Origin: Labedella gwakjiensis
Lineage (GTDB): Bacteria; Actinomycetota; Actinomycetes; Actinomycetales; Microbacteriaceae
Length of the DNA stretch: 64,000 nucleotides
NCBI RefSeq assembly: GCF_003014675.1
Contig: NZ_PYAU01000001.1
Span: 3,774,940-3,838,939, forward strand
Direction: 5' to 3'
The translations under genes and the position numbers were made by a program. The notes below the pieces were generated by a model. It was not told where the DNA came from and did not search any database. It was given only the letters and a program-made list of their open reading frames with translations. Below, piece by piece: positions 1 through 9,434 of this stretch (its first letter is position 1; each line of letters starts with the position of its first letter).

Positions 1-7
1 CACTCAT
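1..7 (-). CDS. Start of next ABC permease gene (cut by window edge)
   Basis: An ATG on the minus strand at 7-5 lies 2 bases past the stop codon of the upstream permease (stop at 11-9). Only two codons are inside the window, so the product cannot be read. In dipeptide/oligopeptide importers the second permease (DppC/OppC type) normally follows the first with this kind of spacing, so this is an inference from position only. Confidence 0.3.
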
Positions 8-8
8 G

Positions 9-1541
9 TCAGGACACCCTGATTCTCGGGTCGAGGGCCGCGTACAACAGATCGGCCACGAGGTTGAAGACGACGGCGAGGAGGCCGGTCACGACGAAGA
101 ACGCCATGACGGGACCGGGGTCCTGGCTGTTCAGGCCCTTCTGGAAGAGCTGACCCATCCCCGACCATCCGAAGACGTACTCGGTGATGACCGCACCGCC
201 GATGAGCGCGCCGATGTCGAGAGCGATGATCGTCGTGATGGGGATCATCGCGTTGCGCAGCGCGTGGCGCACCACGACGGTGCGCTGCGTCAGACCCTTC
301 GACCGCGCAGTCCGGATGTAGTCCTGGTTCATGACCTCGAGCATGCTCGCACGGGTGTACCGCGTGAGGCTCGCGAAGGAGATCAGGATGATCGCGATCG
401 TGGGCAGCAGGAGGTGCGTGAACGTGTCGATGCCCTGGATCCAGAAGTTGCCGCCGAGGTTCGGGGTCTGCGATCCGACGGTCGCGATCGGTCGGCCGCC
501 CACACGCGAGGAGCCGACGTACGAGCTCCACCACAGCAGGTAGCAGTCGAGGGCGATGACGCCGCCGACGACGAACGCGACGATGGCGGACGTCCGAGCC
601 GACGCACCGCGGTCCTTCCCGCCGAGGACGAAGCCGATGACGGCACCGACCAGAACCGTGAGGACCGCGAGCCCGATGAAGAGCGGGAGCGTCATGTAGG
701 CGTATAGGAAGTAGTACACGGGGAAGTAGAGCACCACACCGAGGGCAGCCGTCACGAGGGCCGCGATGAGCGCCTTCCGGTTCTTGAGTCCGACCGAGAT
801 CGCCGTGACCCCGAACGCCGCCGCTGCGGCGGTGAGGATGACGCCGACGGGACCGATGGACGGGGTGGAGAACCAGTCGACCGCGTTGAAGTAGACGAGC
901 AGGGCCGCCGTGGCGACCGCACCCACCGCGAACGAGGTCCAGCGACGCTTCAGGCTGCCGCCGACCACCGAGAACCAGAAGAAGCCCGACAACACTGTCA
1001 AGCCGACGATCACGGGGATGCCGATGGAGGGATCACTCAGCCAGTCGTTGAATCCGATGGCCACGAACTGCTTGAGCAGCACGGCGACCCAGAAGATCGG
1101 GAGCGAGAAGAAGAGGAACGAGAAGAAGGTGACCACGTAGTCGTATCCGCTGTACTGGCGGAGAGCGGTCGTGATGCCGACGATGATGCCGAGGATGATC
1201 GCGAGGATCTGGGCGACGGTGACGAGCTGGATCGTCGAGCCGATGGCCTGCGAGAGGAGCGTCGTGATCGGAAGGCCCTGGATGCTCGTTCCGAAGTCGC
1301 ACTGGCCGATGAAGCACTTGCCGACACCCGCGAGCCACAGGAAGTAGCGGAAGAAGACGGGGACGTCGAGGTCGAGGAGGTTCGATCGAGCCTCCATGAG
1401 CTGCGCCTTGTTCGGCGCGTTGCCCTCACGCAGATCCTTGAGGGGATCCACCGCAGCCCACGTGAGCATGTACATCACGAACGTGGCTGCGAGGAGGACG
1501 AAGAAGGCGGCGATCAGTCGCCTGGTGATGAATGAAGCCAT
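9..1541 (-). CDS. Dipeptide/oligopeptide ABC transporter permease (DppB/OppB type), extended
   Basis: Inner-membrane channel subunit of a peptide-type ABC importer. The N-terminal membrane segment and the C-terminal BPD_transp_1 region match the family, including the EAA-type loop (LTRYTRASMLEVMNQDY, then ARSKGL) that docks on the ATPase. The protein is about 510 residues, while typical DppB proteins are 310-350. The extra length is a block of roughly 200 hydrophobic residues (about 180-370) with several additional predicted membrane spans, placed before the EAA loop. I chose the ATG at 1541 rather than 1619 because the family-like sequence begins MASFITRR. It lies downstream of the substrate-binding protein gene and probably shares its transcript. 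Confidence 0.9.
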   Translation of the reverse strand: MASFITRRLIAAFFVLLAATFVMYMLTWAAVDPLKDLREGNAPNKAQLMEARSNLLDLDVPVFFRYFLWLAGVGKCFIGQCDFGTSIQGLPITTLLSQAIGSTIQLVTVAQILAIILGIIVGITTALRQYSGYDYVVTFFSFLFFSLPIFWVAVLLKQFVAIGFNDWLSDPSIGIPVIVGLTVLSGFFWFSVVGGSLKRRWTSFAVGAVATAALLVYFNAVDWFSTPSIGPVGVILTAAAAAFGVTAISVGLKNRKALIAALVTAALGVVLYFPVYYFLYAYMTLPLFIGLAVLTVLVGAVIGFVLGGKDRGASARTSAIVAFVVGGVIALDCYLLWWSSYVGSSRVGGRPIATVGSQTPNLGGNFWIQGIDTFTHLLLPTIAIILISFASLTRYTRASMLEVMNQDYIRTARSKGLTQRTVVVRHALRNAMIPITTIIALDIGALIGGAVITEYVFGWSGMGQLFQKGLNSQDPGPVMAFFVVTGLLAVVFNLVADLLYAALDPRIRVS

Positions 1542-1656
1542 GGGGATGGCTACCTGCCAATCTCGAGGGGGCCGCCCGTCGGCGTTCCGGCACACGGGTC
1601 GCGTGTGGTTCGGAGCCAAACTACCGCAGGATCGTGCGGGTGGCGGCGGTCATGGA

Positions 1657-1692
1657 TCGGGGCGCTGGGTCCGTGTGGACCCAGCGCCCCGA
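1657..1692 (-). terminator. Perfect 16-bp hairpin between SBP and permease genes
   Basis: The stem arms at 1657-1672 and 1677-1692 are perfectly complementary around the 4-nt loop gtgt. No U-run follows on the minus strand. It sits between the substrate-binding protein stop (1727) and the permease start (1541), so it may be a partial terminator or a stabilising 3' hairpin that gives more binding protein than permease. Confidence 0.6.
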
Positions 1693-1726
1693 CTGAGGGG
1701 TTACCTACTCAGCCAGACGAGACGTC

Positions 1727-3541
1727 TCAGCTGGCGGGAACCTCCCACTCCGTGATGTTCCAGAAGATGGTCGGAGCGAGGATCGACGGGTCGATCCCGG
1801 TCACTGCCGACTCGTTGTAGGCCGTGACGGCCGGGAACTGGAAGATCGTGGCACCGTAGTAGTTGTCCCAGATGATCTTGTCGAGCTCCTGCTGGAGCGC
1901 GATCTGTGCGTCAGCGTCGAACTCTCCACCGAGCTCGGCGATGACCGCGTCGGCCTCGGGGCTCGAGAAGAAGTTCAGGTTGTTGATCGCACCGGTCTGG
2001 AACGTCGGGCCCGACGAGGTGACGCCGAGGCTCGTGGACTGCCATCCGAAGAGCGAGGCGTCGTAGGCGCCCGGCGTGCCGAGCAGTCCACCCCAGTCCT
2101 CGCTGCCGCAGTCGGTCACGTTGAAGCCGGCCTCAGCAGCCTGCGACTGGATGAGCTGGAACTCGTTGACGCGACGCGGGTTGTTCGATGCGTAGAGGAT
2201 GCAGACCTCGGGGTTGGTGACCCCGGCCTCGGCGAGGAGCGCCTTGGCGCCCTCGACGTCGACATCGGCGTACGCGTCCGAGCCGTTGCCGGCGATGGAG
2301 TCGTCGTAGCCCTCGGCACCCGGGACGAAGATCTGCGAGTCACGCGTGGTCGCGTCGTCGCCGACGATCGGCTTGATGAGCTTGTCGATGATCTCCTGGC
2401 GCGGGATCACCTTCATGAAGGCCTCACGCACCTTGGGGTCGTCGAAGTGACCGCTCTTCGAGTTCTCGAACTGGAGGTCGAGGTGCTCGTAGGTTCCCTC
2501 GGAGCCCGTGAGGACGGTCGCGCTGTCGATGGCGTCGAGCGCCTCGACGACGTCGGTCGTGGCCTGCGGGGAGATCACGTCGACCTCGCCGTTCTCGAGC
2601 GCCGACACCGCGGCGTTCGGGTCCGGGATGAAGCGGACGGTGACCTCGGCGATGTTCGGCTGACGGTCGCCCGTGTACTCCTCGTTCGCCGTGAGGGTGA
2701 TGAACTGGTCGGCCTGGAAGTCGCTGATCACGTACGGGCCGCTCGAGAGGTAGAGCTCCTCGTCGGACGGGAGCTCCGTGAAGTTGAAGCCCGTGTTCCA
2801 GAAGTTGGAGATCGAGGCGAGCGACGCCGCGTCGTTGTCCTGGATCGCCGTGACGAGAGCGTCCTCGGCCTCGGCGTTGTCGTCGATGCCGAGAGCGTTC
2901 TTCGCGACGACGTGCGCCGGAAGCATCGGCGGGAGGTCGAGCTCCCAGTCGACCCACGGGGTCGTGTAGGTGAGCGTCATCGACTTGCCGTCTTCGCTGA
3001 TCTCGGGCACGTCCTGCACGAGGCCGAGACCCGTGTCGGGCTGCGCGCCGGAGTCGAAGTAGACGATGTCCGTCGGGAAGTCGTCCGTGAACTCACCCGT
3101 GTCAGGGTCCGTGAACTCGCTCGGGTCGAAGTCCGGCGTGTCGAGGGCACGCGAGTTGGCCGCCCAGCCGAGCAGGAGGTCTCCGGCGTCGATGGCGGTG
3201 CCGTCGGACCACACGGCGTCGTCCGCGACCGTGTACTTGACGACCATCGGGTCCTCCGAGACGAGCTCGTAGGTGCCGAAGGAGGTGTCCTTCTGCAGTT
3301 CCGGCGTGTTGTCGTAGTACTTGAAGTCGGACAACGTCATCGAGGTGATGTTGTTGTTGGCGGTGGCGTTACCGAACGACGTGCTCCCGTTGTACGAGTA
3401 GAACGCCTGGTTCCACGCAACGTTAACCGACGTGCCCTCATCGAGTCCGGAGTCCTGGGCCGCGGGGGCCGAGCAACCGGACAGGACGAGAACACCGGTA
3501 CCGACCGCGGCAGCGACTGCCCCGAATCGAGTGATCTTCAC
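1727..3541 (-). CDS. Peptide ABC transporter substrate-binding lipoprotein (SBP family 5)
   Basis: Extracytoplasmic solute-binding protein of about 604 residues that captures peptides or related ligands and delivers them to the permease encoded just downstream. The N-terminus is a lipoprotein signal peptide ending in the lipobox LSGC, followed by a low-complexity linker. The body has the SBP_bac_5 layout (YTVADDAVWSDGTAIDAGD near the N-terminus and the LLAEAG segment in the second lobe). The GTG at 3541 is preferred because AGGAGGAACA stands directly before it; an in-frame start 96 nt further upstream has no such site. The ligand cannot be told from sequence. Confidence 0.92.
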   Translation of the reverse strand: MKITRFGAVAAAVGTGVLVLSGCSAPAAQDSGLDEGTSVNVAWNQAFYSYNGSTSFGNATANNNITSMTLSDFKYYDNTPELQKDTSFGTYELVSEDPMVVKYTVADDAVWSDGTAIDAGDLLLGWAANSRALDTPDFDPSEFTDPDTGEFTDDFPTDIVYFDSGAQPDTGLGLVQDVPEISEDGKSMTLTYTTPWVDWELDLPPMLPAHVVAKNALGIDDNAEAEDALVTAIQDNDAASLASISNFWNTGFNFTELPSDEELYLSSGPYVISDFQADQFITLTANEEYTGDRQPNIAEVTVRFIPDPNAAVSALENGEVDVISPQATTDVVEALDAIDSATVLTGSEGTYEHLDLQFENSKSGHFDDPKVREAFMKVIPRQEIIDKLIKPIVGDDATTRDSQIFVPGAEGYDDSIAGNGSDAYADVDVEGAKALLAEAGVTNPEVCILYASNNPRRVNEFQLIQSQAAEAGFNVTDCGSEDWGGLLGTPGAYDASLFGWQSTSLGVTSSGPTFQTGAINNLNFFSSPEADAVIAELGGEFDADAQIALQQELDKIIWDNYYGATIFQFPAVTAYNESAVTGIDPSILAPTIFWNITEWEVPAS

Positions 3542-3614
3542 TGTTCCTCCTGTGCAAAGGTGTGCGAGCGTCAGCGCACGCCTGTAGGCGCCGCTGCCGC
3601 TCTGGATACCAATG

Positions 3615-3644
3615 ACCCTAGGCACCTCCTCCCCCATGGGCCAA
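3615..3644 (-). promoter_or_regulatory. Candidate promoter of the peptide ABC operon
   Basis: On the minus strand TTGGCC (3644-3639) and TAGGGT (3620-3615) are spaced by 18 bp, close to the actinobacterial housekeeping consensus. They lie about 75 bp upstream of the GTG start at 3541. Confidence 0.45.
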
Positions 3645-3816
3645 ACCGAGGGGGGATAACGTTACAAAGCGGTAATCAGGTTTCACGATCGTTGCAGGTT
3701 TCGTAGCGAACGCTGCGTCTGGCGCACGATTCGCGCACTAATCACGCGTGGCGCTGCAAAGTGTGCAATCCGGCGGTCGAATCGAGCATTCGAAACACCC
3801 GCGACATGCCGCGCAT

Positions 3817-3830
3817 CGTATGCGCATACG
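3817..3830. promoter_or_regulatory. Perfect 14-bp palindrome, possible operator
   Basis: CGTATGCGCATACG is its own reverse complement. It ends 5 bp before the GAGAAT hexamer (3836-3841), which stands 6 nt before the CPBP start codon. A site here would overlap the promoter core, which fits a repressor operator, but no regulator is known for it. Confidence 0.3.
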
Positions 3831-3847
3831 TGGGCGAGAATGGCGGG

Positions 3848-4606
3848 ATGAGTCGCGCGCGCATCCGGTGGGAGATCGTCATCGTCCTCGGCCTCTCGCT
3901 CGGGGCCTCCGCCGTGTACTCCGTCGTCTCGATCCTCGCGGCCGTCACGAGGCCCGTGGCCATCGCCGACCAGTCCACGTCCGTGAACCCGCAGTTGAGC
4001 GAACGGGAATGGCTCGACTTCGTCTATCAGTTCCTGTCGCACTTCTTCGACCTGGTGCCCGTCGCCCTCGCGATCTACCTGCTGTGGTTGCCGACGCAGA
4101 CCGGGTTCCGGCGAATCGGGCTCACGTTCGAGCAACCGCGGACGGACGCACTGCGTGGTCTGGGCCTGTTCCTCGCCATCGGCATCCCGGGGATCGCCTT
4201 CTTCGTGGTGTGCCGGCTCCTCGGCATCAACCTCGCCGTCGAGGCGTCGTCCCTCGACGGCTACTGGTGGACCATCCCGATGCTCGTCTTCTCGGCCCTG
4301 CGAGCGGCGCTGAGCGAGGAGGTCATCGTCGTCGGCTACCTCTTCACACGACTGAAGCAGCTCGGCTGGTCACCGTGGTGGATCATCGGGGCCGCCGCGC
4401 TCCTCCGGGGGACCTACCACCTCTACCAGGGCTTCGGACCGTTCATCGGAAACGCGGTCATGGGCGTCGTGTTCGGGTGGTGCTACCTGCGCTGGGGCCG
4501 CGTCATGCCCCTCGTCGTGGCACACCTGCTCCTCGACGTCGCGTCGTTCGTCGGCTATCCGCTGGCGGTGGCGCTGTGGCCTGCCGTGTTCACCACCGGC
4601 GGTTGA
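3848..4606 (+). CDS. CPBP family intramembrane glutamic endopeptidase
   Basis: A 252-residue multi-span membrane protein of the CPBP (Abi/CAAX protease and bacteriocin-processing) family. Motif 1 is SEEVIVVGYLFTR (E157, E158, R168). Motif 2 is RGTYHLYQG with H191. A third segment, VVAHLLLD, supplies H226 and D230. All expected catalytic side chains are therefore present. The ATG at 3848 is chosen because GAGAAT lies 6 nt before it, indicating a leaderless start; an in-frame upstream start at 3761 lacks support. It faces gcvP and ends 42 bp from it. The substrate is unknown. Confidence 0.85.
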   Translation: MSRARIRWEIVIVLGLSLGASAVYSVVSILAAVTRPVAIADQSTSVNPQLSEREWLDFVYQFLSHFFDLVPVALAIYLLWLPTQTGFRRIGLTFEQPRTDALRGLGLFLAIGIPGIAFFVVCRLLGINLAVEASSLDGYWWTIPMLVFSALRAALSEEVIVVGYLFTRLKQLGWSPWWIIGAAALLRGTYHLYQGFGPFIGNAVMGVVFGWCYLRWGRVMPLVVAHLLLDVASFVGYPLAVALWPAVFTTGG

Positions 4607-4608
4607 GC

Positions 4609-4638
4609 GTCGCGGCGGGGCGTCGGCCCCGCCGCGAC
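4609..4638. terminator. Bidirectional terminator hairpin
   Basis: A perfect 13-bp GC stem (4609-4621 with 4626-4638) and the 4-nt loop gtcg lie between the convergent 3' ends of the CPBP gene (4606) and gcvP (4649). Confidence 0.7.
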
Positions 4639-4648
4639 TGCCGCGCTC

Positions 4649-7489
4649 CTAGGCGAACGCCTCCGGCGGCGGGCACGAGCACACGAGGTTGCGGTCACCG
4701 AACGCCTGGTCGATCCGGCGCACCGGGGGCCAGTACTTCGTGCGCACGAGACTCTTCACCGGGTAGACGGCGCTCTGGCGGGAGTAGGCGTGCTCCCACC
4801 CGTCGTCCACGACGCTCTCCGCCGTGTGCGGCGCGTTCACGAGCGGGTTGTCGCCGGCCGGCCACTCCCCTGCCCCGACCGCGTCGGCCTCTGCCTTGAT
4901 GGCGATCATCGCGTCGATGAAGCGGTCGATCTCGGCGAGGTCCTCGCTCTCCGTCGGCTCGACCATGAGCGTGCCCGCGACGGGGAACGACATCGTCGGG
5001 GCGTGGAACCCGTAGTCGATGAGGCGCTTCGCCACGTCGTCCACGGTCGCCCCGGTCGCCTCGCGCAGCGGCCGGAGGTCGAGGATGCACTCGTGGGCGA
5101 CCAGACCGGCGTCACCCGTGTAGAGGACCGGGAAGTGATCCCGCAGTCGGACCGCGACGTAGTTCGCGGCGAGGACCGCGGCCGCGGTGGCCGCCTTGAG
5201 TCCCTCCGAGCCCATCATGCGGACGTACGCCCACGAGATGGGGAGGATGCTCGCGCTGCCGTACGGCGCCGCGGAGACGGGAATGCCGCCGTGCACGACT
5301 CCGTCGTGCTCCTGACGCTGCGAGAGCGGATGACCCGGCAGGAACGGCGCGAGGTGCGCCTTCGCCGCGACCGGACCGACGCCCGGTCCGCCGCCGCCGT
5401 GCGGGATGCAGAACGTCTTGTGCAGGTTGAGGTGCGAGACGTCGCCGCCGAAGTCGCCGAAGCGCGCGAAACCGAGGAGGGCGTTGAGGTTGGCTCCGTC
5501 GACGTAGACCTGGCCTCCGGCGGCGTGCACGGCGTCCGTGATCGCCGTGACCTCGTGCTCGTAGACACCGTGGGTCGACGGGTACGTGATCATGAGCGCC
5601 GCGAGGGACTCGGCGTGCGTCTCGATCTTGGTGTGCAGGTCGTCGAGGTCGACGTTCCCGTGCTCGTCACAGGCCACGACGACGACCTTCATGCCGGCGA
5701 GCACCGCGGACGCCGCGTTCGTGCCGTGTGCACTCTGCGGGATCAGGCACACGGTGCGCTCGTCGTCGCCGCGTGAACGGTGGTACCCGCGGATCGCGAG
5801 GAGACCGGCGAGCTCCCCCTGGCTGCCCGCGTTGGGCTGCAGCGAGACCGAGTCGTAGCCCGTCACTTCGGCGAGCCAGCGCTCGAGCTGGTCGACGAGT
5901 TCGAGCGAACCCTCCACGTCGGCCTCCGGGGCGAACGGGTGGAGCGCAGCGAACTCGGGCCACGTGACCGCTTCCATCTCGGTCGCGGCGTTGAGCTTCA
6001 TCGTGCACGAACCGAGCGGGATCATGCCGCGATCGAGCGCGTAGTCCCGGTCGGCGAGCTGCTTGAGGTAGCGCATCATCGCCGTCTCGGAACGGTGCGT
6101 GTTGAAGACCTCGTGGGTCAGGTACTCGCTCGTCCTGACGAGGTCCGACGGCAGACGGGAGCCCGGCGCGCCCGTCGTGGCTGAACCGCCGAGGAGCGAG
6201 GAGACGAGGTCGAGGTCCGCCTGCTCGGTCGTCTCGTCGACCGCGATGTGCACGGTGTCCTCGTCGACCAGCCAGAGGAGCAGGCCGCGTTCGTGTGCGG
6301 CGGCCACGACCTCCGCGGCCCGTCCGGGCACGACGGCACGGATCGTGTCGAAGAACGACGTCTCGGCGAGCTCGACGCCGGCGGCCTCGAGCGCATCCGC
6401 GAGAGAGGCCGCATGATCCGCGACCTCCTGCGCGATGCGCCTGATGCCCTCTGGGCCGTGGTAGACCGCATACATCGAGGCCATGACCGCGAGGAGCACT
6501 TGCGCCGTGCAGATGTTGGACGTGGCCTTCTCCCGGCGGATGTGCTGCTCACGGGTCTGCAGCGTCAGGCGATACGCGGGATGACCCGCGGCGTCCTGGC
6601 TGACGCCCACGAGGCGGCCGGGCATCTGGCGCTCGAGCCCTGAACGCACCGCGAGGTAGCCGGCGTGCGGTCCGCCGAAGCCGAGCGGGACACCGAAACG
6701 CTGCGTGGTGCCGACCGCGATGTCCGCGCCGAGCTCCCCCGGCGATCGCACGAGCGCGAGGGCGAGGAGATCCGCGGCGACGACCGCGAGCCCTCCGCCC
6801 GACTGGACGGCGGCGACGACCTCGCTCGGGTCCCAGACGCGTCCGGATGCGCCCGGGTACTGGACGAAGACGCCGAACGCCTCGGGCAGTTTCTGCTCAG
6901 CGCGGAAGTCCACCTCGACGATCTCGATGCCCACGGGCTCGGCGCGGCCGAGCAGGAGCGCTTTCGTCTGCGGCAGGGCGTCGGAGTCCATGAGGAACAC
7001 GTTCGTCTTGGCCTTCGACGCACGGCGCGCGAGGAGCATGCCCTCGACGACGGCCGTCCCCTCGTCGAGCATCGACGCGTTCGCGGTGTGGAGACCGGTG
7101 AGGTCCGTGACCATCGTCTGGAAGTTGATGAGCGCCTCGAGGCGCCCCTGCGAGATCTCGGGCTGGTAGGGGGTGTAGGCCGTGTACCACGACGGGTTCT
7201 CGAGGACGTTGCGCGTGATGACCGACGGCGTGACCGTCCCGGAGTATCCGAGGCCGATGAGCGAGCGGTTGACGGAGTTGCGCGCCGCGAGTCCGCGGAG
7301 CTCCGCGAGCGCGCCGCGCTCGTCGACCGCCGCAGGGATGACCGAGTGTCCGATCTCGAGCTGACGGATGGTGCCGGGGACGGCCGCGTCCATGAGCGCG
7401 TCGACGCTCTCGTAGCCGACGGCGTCGAGCATCGCCCGCTGGGTCACCGGGGTCGTGCCGATGTGTCGGTCGGAGAAGAGCTCCGCCAT
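4649..7489 (-). CDS. gcvP: Glycine dehydrogenase (decarboxylating), P protein
   Basis: Single-chain P protein (about 946 residues) of the glycine cleavage system. It decarboxylates glycine with PLP and passes the aminomethyl group to the lipoyl arm of GcvH. Both halves of the fused protein are present: an N-terminal GcvP1 half ([26 protein letters not shown]) and a C-terminal PLP-binding half with the Schiff-base lysine in [19 protein letters not shown] near residue 690. The ATG at 7489 overlaps the gcvH stop as TGATG, so the two genes are translationally coupled. A GTG one codon upstream (7492) is also in frame. Confidence 0.97.
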   Translation of the reverse strand: MAELFSDRHIGTTPVTQRAMLDAVGYESVDALMDAAVPGTIRQLEIGHSVIPAAVDERGALAELRGLAARNSVNRSLIGLGYSGTVTPSVITRNVLENPSWYTAYTPYQPEISQGRLEALINFQTMVTDLTGLHTANASMLDEGTAVVEGMLLARRASKAKTNVFLMDSDALPQTKALLLGRAEPVGIEIVEVDFRAEQKLPEAFGVFVQYPGASGRVWDPSEVVAAVQSGGGLAVVAADLLALALVRSPGELGADIAVGTTQRFGVPLGFGGPHAGYLAVRSGLERQMPGRLVGVSQDAAGHPAYRLTLQTREQHIRREKATSNICTAQVLLAVMASMYAVYHGPEGIRRIAQEVADHAASLADALEAAGVELAETSFFDTIRAVVPGRAAEVVAAAHERGLLLWLVDEDTVHIAVDETTEQADLDLVSSLLGGSATTGAPGSRLPSDLVRTSEYLTHEVFNTHRSETAMMRYLKQLADRDYALDRGMIPLGSCTMKLNAATEMEAVTWPEFAALHPFAPEADVEGSLELVDQLERWLAEVTGYDSVSLQPNAGSQGELAGLLAIRGYHRSRGDDERTVCLIPQSAHGTNAASAVLAGMKVVVVACDEHGNVDLDDLHTKIETHAESLAALMITYPSTHGVYEHEVTAITDAVHAAGGQVYVDGANLNALLGFARFGDFGGDVSHLNLHKTFCIPHGGGGPGVGPVAAKAHLAPFLPGHPLSQRQEHDGVVHGGIPVSAAPYGSASILPISWAYVRMMGSEGLKAATAAAVLAANYVAVRLRDHFPVLYTGDAGLVAHECILDLRPLREATGATVDDVAKRLIDYGFHAPTMSFPVAGTLMVEPTESEDLAEIDRFIDAMIAIKAEADAVGAGEWPAGDNPLVNAPHTAESVVDDGWEHAYSRQSAVYPVKSLVRTKYWPPVRRIDQAFGDRNLVCSCPPPEAFA

Positions 7490-7863
7490 CACTCGCCGAC
7501 CAGCGCGGTGTAGTCGTCGCGACCCAGGAGGCCGTCGGGAAGCGCGCTGAAGCGCACCTTCACGAGCCAGCCGTCACCGAACGGGTCGCTGTTGACGAGC
7601 GACGGGTCGTCGACGACGGCCTGGTTCGCCTCGACGACCTCGCCGTCGACGGGGGCGTAGAGCTCCCCGACCGACTTCGTCGACTCGATCTCGCCGACGA
7701 CCGTGCCGCCGGTGACCTCTCCACCCACCTCGGGCAGCTCGACGAAGACGACGTCTCCCAGCTTGTCGGCGGCGAAGTCCGTGATCCCGACCGTCGCGAT
7801 GTCGCCGTCCACGGCGATCCACTCGTGCTCGGCGGTGTACTGGAGGGCGTTCAGGTCGGTCAT
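7489..7863 (-). CDS. gcvH: Glycine cleavage system H protein
   Basis: A 124-residue lipoyl carrier that shuttles the aminomethyl intermediate from P protein to T protein. The lipoylation site is K63 in [15 protein letters not shown], and the flanking hammerhead fold is intact. Its ATG overlaps the gcvT stop by 4 bases (ATGA), and its stop overlaps the gcvP start, so the three genes form one tight operon controlled by the upstream glycine riboswitch. Confidence 0.97.
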   Translation of the reverse strand: MTDLNALQYTAEHEWIAVDGDIATVGITDFAADKLGDVVFVELPEVGGEVTGGTVVGEIESTKSVGELYAPVDGEVVEANQAVVDDPSLVNSDPFGDGWLVKVRFSALPDGLLGRDDYTALVGE

Positions 7864-9014
7864 GCTGTGGCTTCTTTCTTCCGGGAGTAGAACGGGAGGG
7901 GTGTCACGGTGGCGGGGATGCGCGACCCGCGCACGTCGATGGCGAGGGTCGTTCCGATCGCGGCGGATGCCGGGTCGACGTAGGCGAGGGCGATCGGGTG
8001 GCCGAGGGTCGGCGAGAGCGCGCCGCTCGTGATCTCGCCGACCGCTACGCCGCTCTCGTCGAGCACGGCGTAGCCGGCGCGACCGGCGCGACGGCCCTCG
8101 GCCGCGAGGCCGACGAGAAGGCGTGCGCCGTCCACCGGTCCGGCCTCGACCGCCGCGCGTCCGCGGAAGTCGCCGTCCTTCGCGAGGGCGACGACACGAC
8201 CGAGTCCGGCCTGGACGGGCAGGGCGTCCTCGCCGAGCTCGTGACCGTAGAGCGGCATACCCGCCTCGAGGCGGAGCGTGTCACGACACGCGAGCCCGGC
8301 CGGCACGAGACCGAGCGGCGCACCCGCCACCGTGATCGCCGACCAGAGGGCCGCGGCATCGCGCACGTCGACGTACAACTCGAAGCCGTCCTCGCCCGTG
8401 TAGCCGGTCCGACCGATGAAGACGTCACGCTCGGCGAAGGTCGCGGCCGTCGCCCGGTAGTAACGGACGTCCGCAAGAGTGGCCTGACCGTCGACGATCT
8501 CGAGACCGGGCGTCCGTTCGACGATCGCCTGGGCGTTCGGACCCTGGACGGCGATGAGCGCGATGCCGTCGCTGACGTCGTCGACCGCGACGTCGAAGCC
8601 CGGTGCCGCGTCAATGAGAGTCTGAGCGACGACAGCGCGGTTCGATGCGTTCGCGACGACGAGGTATTCGTCGTCGCCGTTGCGGTAGACGATGAGGTCG
8701 TCGACGATGCCGCCGCGGTCGTTGAGGAGGAGCGTGTACTTCGCCTGCATGAGCTGGAGGACGGACAGCCGTCCGGCGAGCGTCGCGTCGAGAAAGGCGC
8801 CGGCCTCAGGCCCGCGGACGGAGATCTCGCCCATGTGGGAGATGTCGAAGATCCCGGCAGCCGTGCGCACGGCGTGATGCTCGGCGAGGTCGCTCGAATA
8901 TTTGACGGGCATGGCCCATCCGGCGAAGTCGGTGAAAGCGGCGCCGAGGGCGACGTGGATGTCGTTCAACGGGCTGAGTCGGGGTGGTTGGGCAGAATCG
9001 GGGGTGACTGACAC
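7860..9014 (-). CDS. gcvT: Aminomethyltransferase, glycine cleavage T protein
   Basis: A 384-residue T protein that transfers the methylene group from aminomethylated GcvH to tetrahydrofolate and releases ammonia. The GCV_T fold is complete: [11 protein letters not shown] near the N-terminus, the ISHMGEI segment, and the [12 protein letters not shown] motif of the folate site. The GTG at 9014 has CCAGGAGAA immediately upstream. It is the first gene after the glycine riboswitch. Confidence 0.97.
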   Translation of the reverse strand: MSVTPDSAQPPRLSPLNDIHVALGAAFTDFAGWAMPVKYSSDLAEHHAVRTAAGIFDISHMGEISVRGPEAGAFLDATLAGRLSVLQLMQAKYTLLLNDRGGIVDDLIVYRNGDDEYLVVANASNRAVVAQTLIDAAPGFDVAVDDVSDGIALIAVQGPNAQAIVERTPGLEIVDGQATLADVRYYRATAATFAERDVFIGRTGYTGEDGFELYVDVRDAAALWSAITVAGAPLGLVPAGLACRDTLRLEAGMPLYGHELGEDALPVQAGLGRVVALAKDGDFRGRAAVEAGPVDGARLLVGLAAEGRRAGRAGYAVLDESGVAVGEITSGALSPTLGHPIALAYVDPASAAIGTTLAIDVRGSRIPATVTPLPFYSRKKEATA

Positions 9015-9092
9015 GAGTTCTCCTGGATCGATCGCCGCAGGAGGGGCTGTACGCCCCGGCCCACGACGAGGGCGCTGTGCGCCTGGTCGGGA

Positions 9093-9298
9093 ACTCCCCC
9101 TCTGTCATCGGCCTGAGAGTTTCACGCCGCGCATCGCGGAGCTTTCACCGTCGGCGGGACACCCACGACCCGAGGGTCGGATGGAGCGTCCACTTTCCAG
9201 AGTGGCCAGTTCGATGCGGTACAGAACCTGAGAGATTGGCGGGGAGGCTTGCTCCTTCGGTGCCGGGCGTGCCCGGCTCTCCCGCATCGCGTATGCGG
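9093..9298 (-). ncRNA. Tandem glycine riboswitch
   Basis: Read on the minus strand, two successive glycine aptamers are recognisable. The first has GGGAGAG followed by CACCGAAGGAGCAAGC and closes with AATCTCTCAGG (9235-9228). A short linker leads into the second, which has ACTCTGGAAAGTGG and a later GGTGAAAGC, and closes with AAACTCTCAGG and GACAGAGGGGGAG. These are the conserved blocks of the gcvT RNA class, which normally turns on glycine cleavage genes when glycine is plentiful. The element ends about 80 nt before the gcvT start. Boundaries are approximate. Confidence 0.9.
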
Positions 9299-9320
9299 CC
9301 CGTTGTTCGATTGTGCGCCC

Positions 9321-9326
9321 AGCCTA
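9321..9326 (-). promoter_or_regulatory. Likely -10 element of the gcvTHP operon
   Basis: TAGGCT on the minus strand lies about 25 bp upstream of the first aptamer of the glycine riboswitch, placing the transcript start just before the RNA element. Confidence 0.4.
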
Positions 9327-9371
9327 TCGGCGATCGGCCCGGAGACCGCGATCTCGAAACGAGACGTTCTT

Positions 9372-9390
9372 ATAGTCTGCTGCACCTTAT
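9372..9390 (+). promoter_or_regulatory. Candidate NdnR/NrtR operator over the nad operon promoter
   Basis: The 19-bp sequence ATAGTCTGCTGCACCTTAT is an interrupted palindrome (ATA-N3-TGC-N-GCA-N3-TAT) centred on 9381. It overlaps a TATAGT hexamer (9371-9376) about 60 bp before the ndnR start. Nudix-type NAD regulators bind palindromes of about this length in front of their own nad operons, so this is the best operator candidate in the region. Confidence 0.45.
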
Positions 9391-9434
9391 GTGGGTGCGG
9401 GGTGTTAGAGTCGATGCGACCCGAAGGAGACACC

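Larger units (their letters stand above)
3542..3847. other. Divergent intergenic region, SBP and CPBP genes
   Basis: This 306-bp stretch carries no gene that I can support. It holds the minus-strand promoter of the ABC operon (3615-3644), a roughly 70-nt leader, an AT-richer segment around 3655-3690 and a perfect 14-bp palindrome at 3817-3830 close to the plus-strand start. Confidence 0.6.

Noticed and set aside
2447..3706. Long plus-strand open frame opposite the substrate-binding protein gene
   Set aside because: Arg/Val/Glu-rich translation with no domain features. It is the antisense shadow of a high-GC gene with strong third-position bias.
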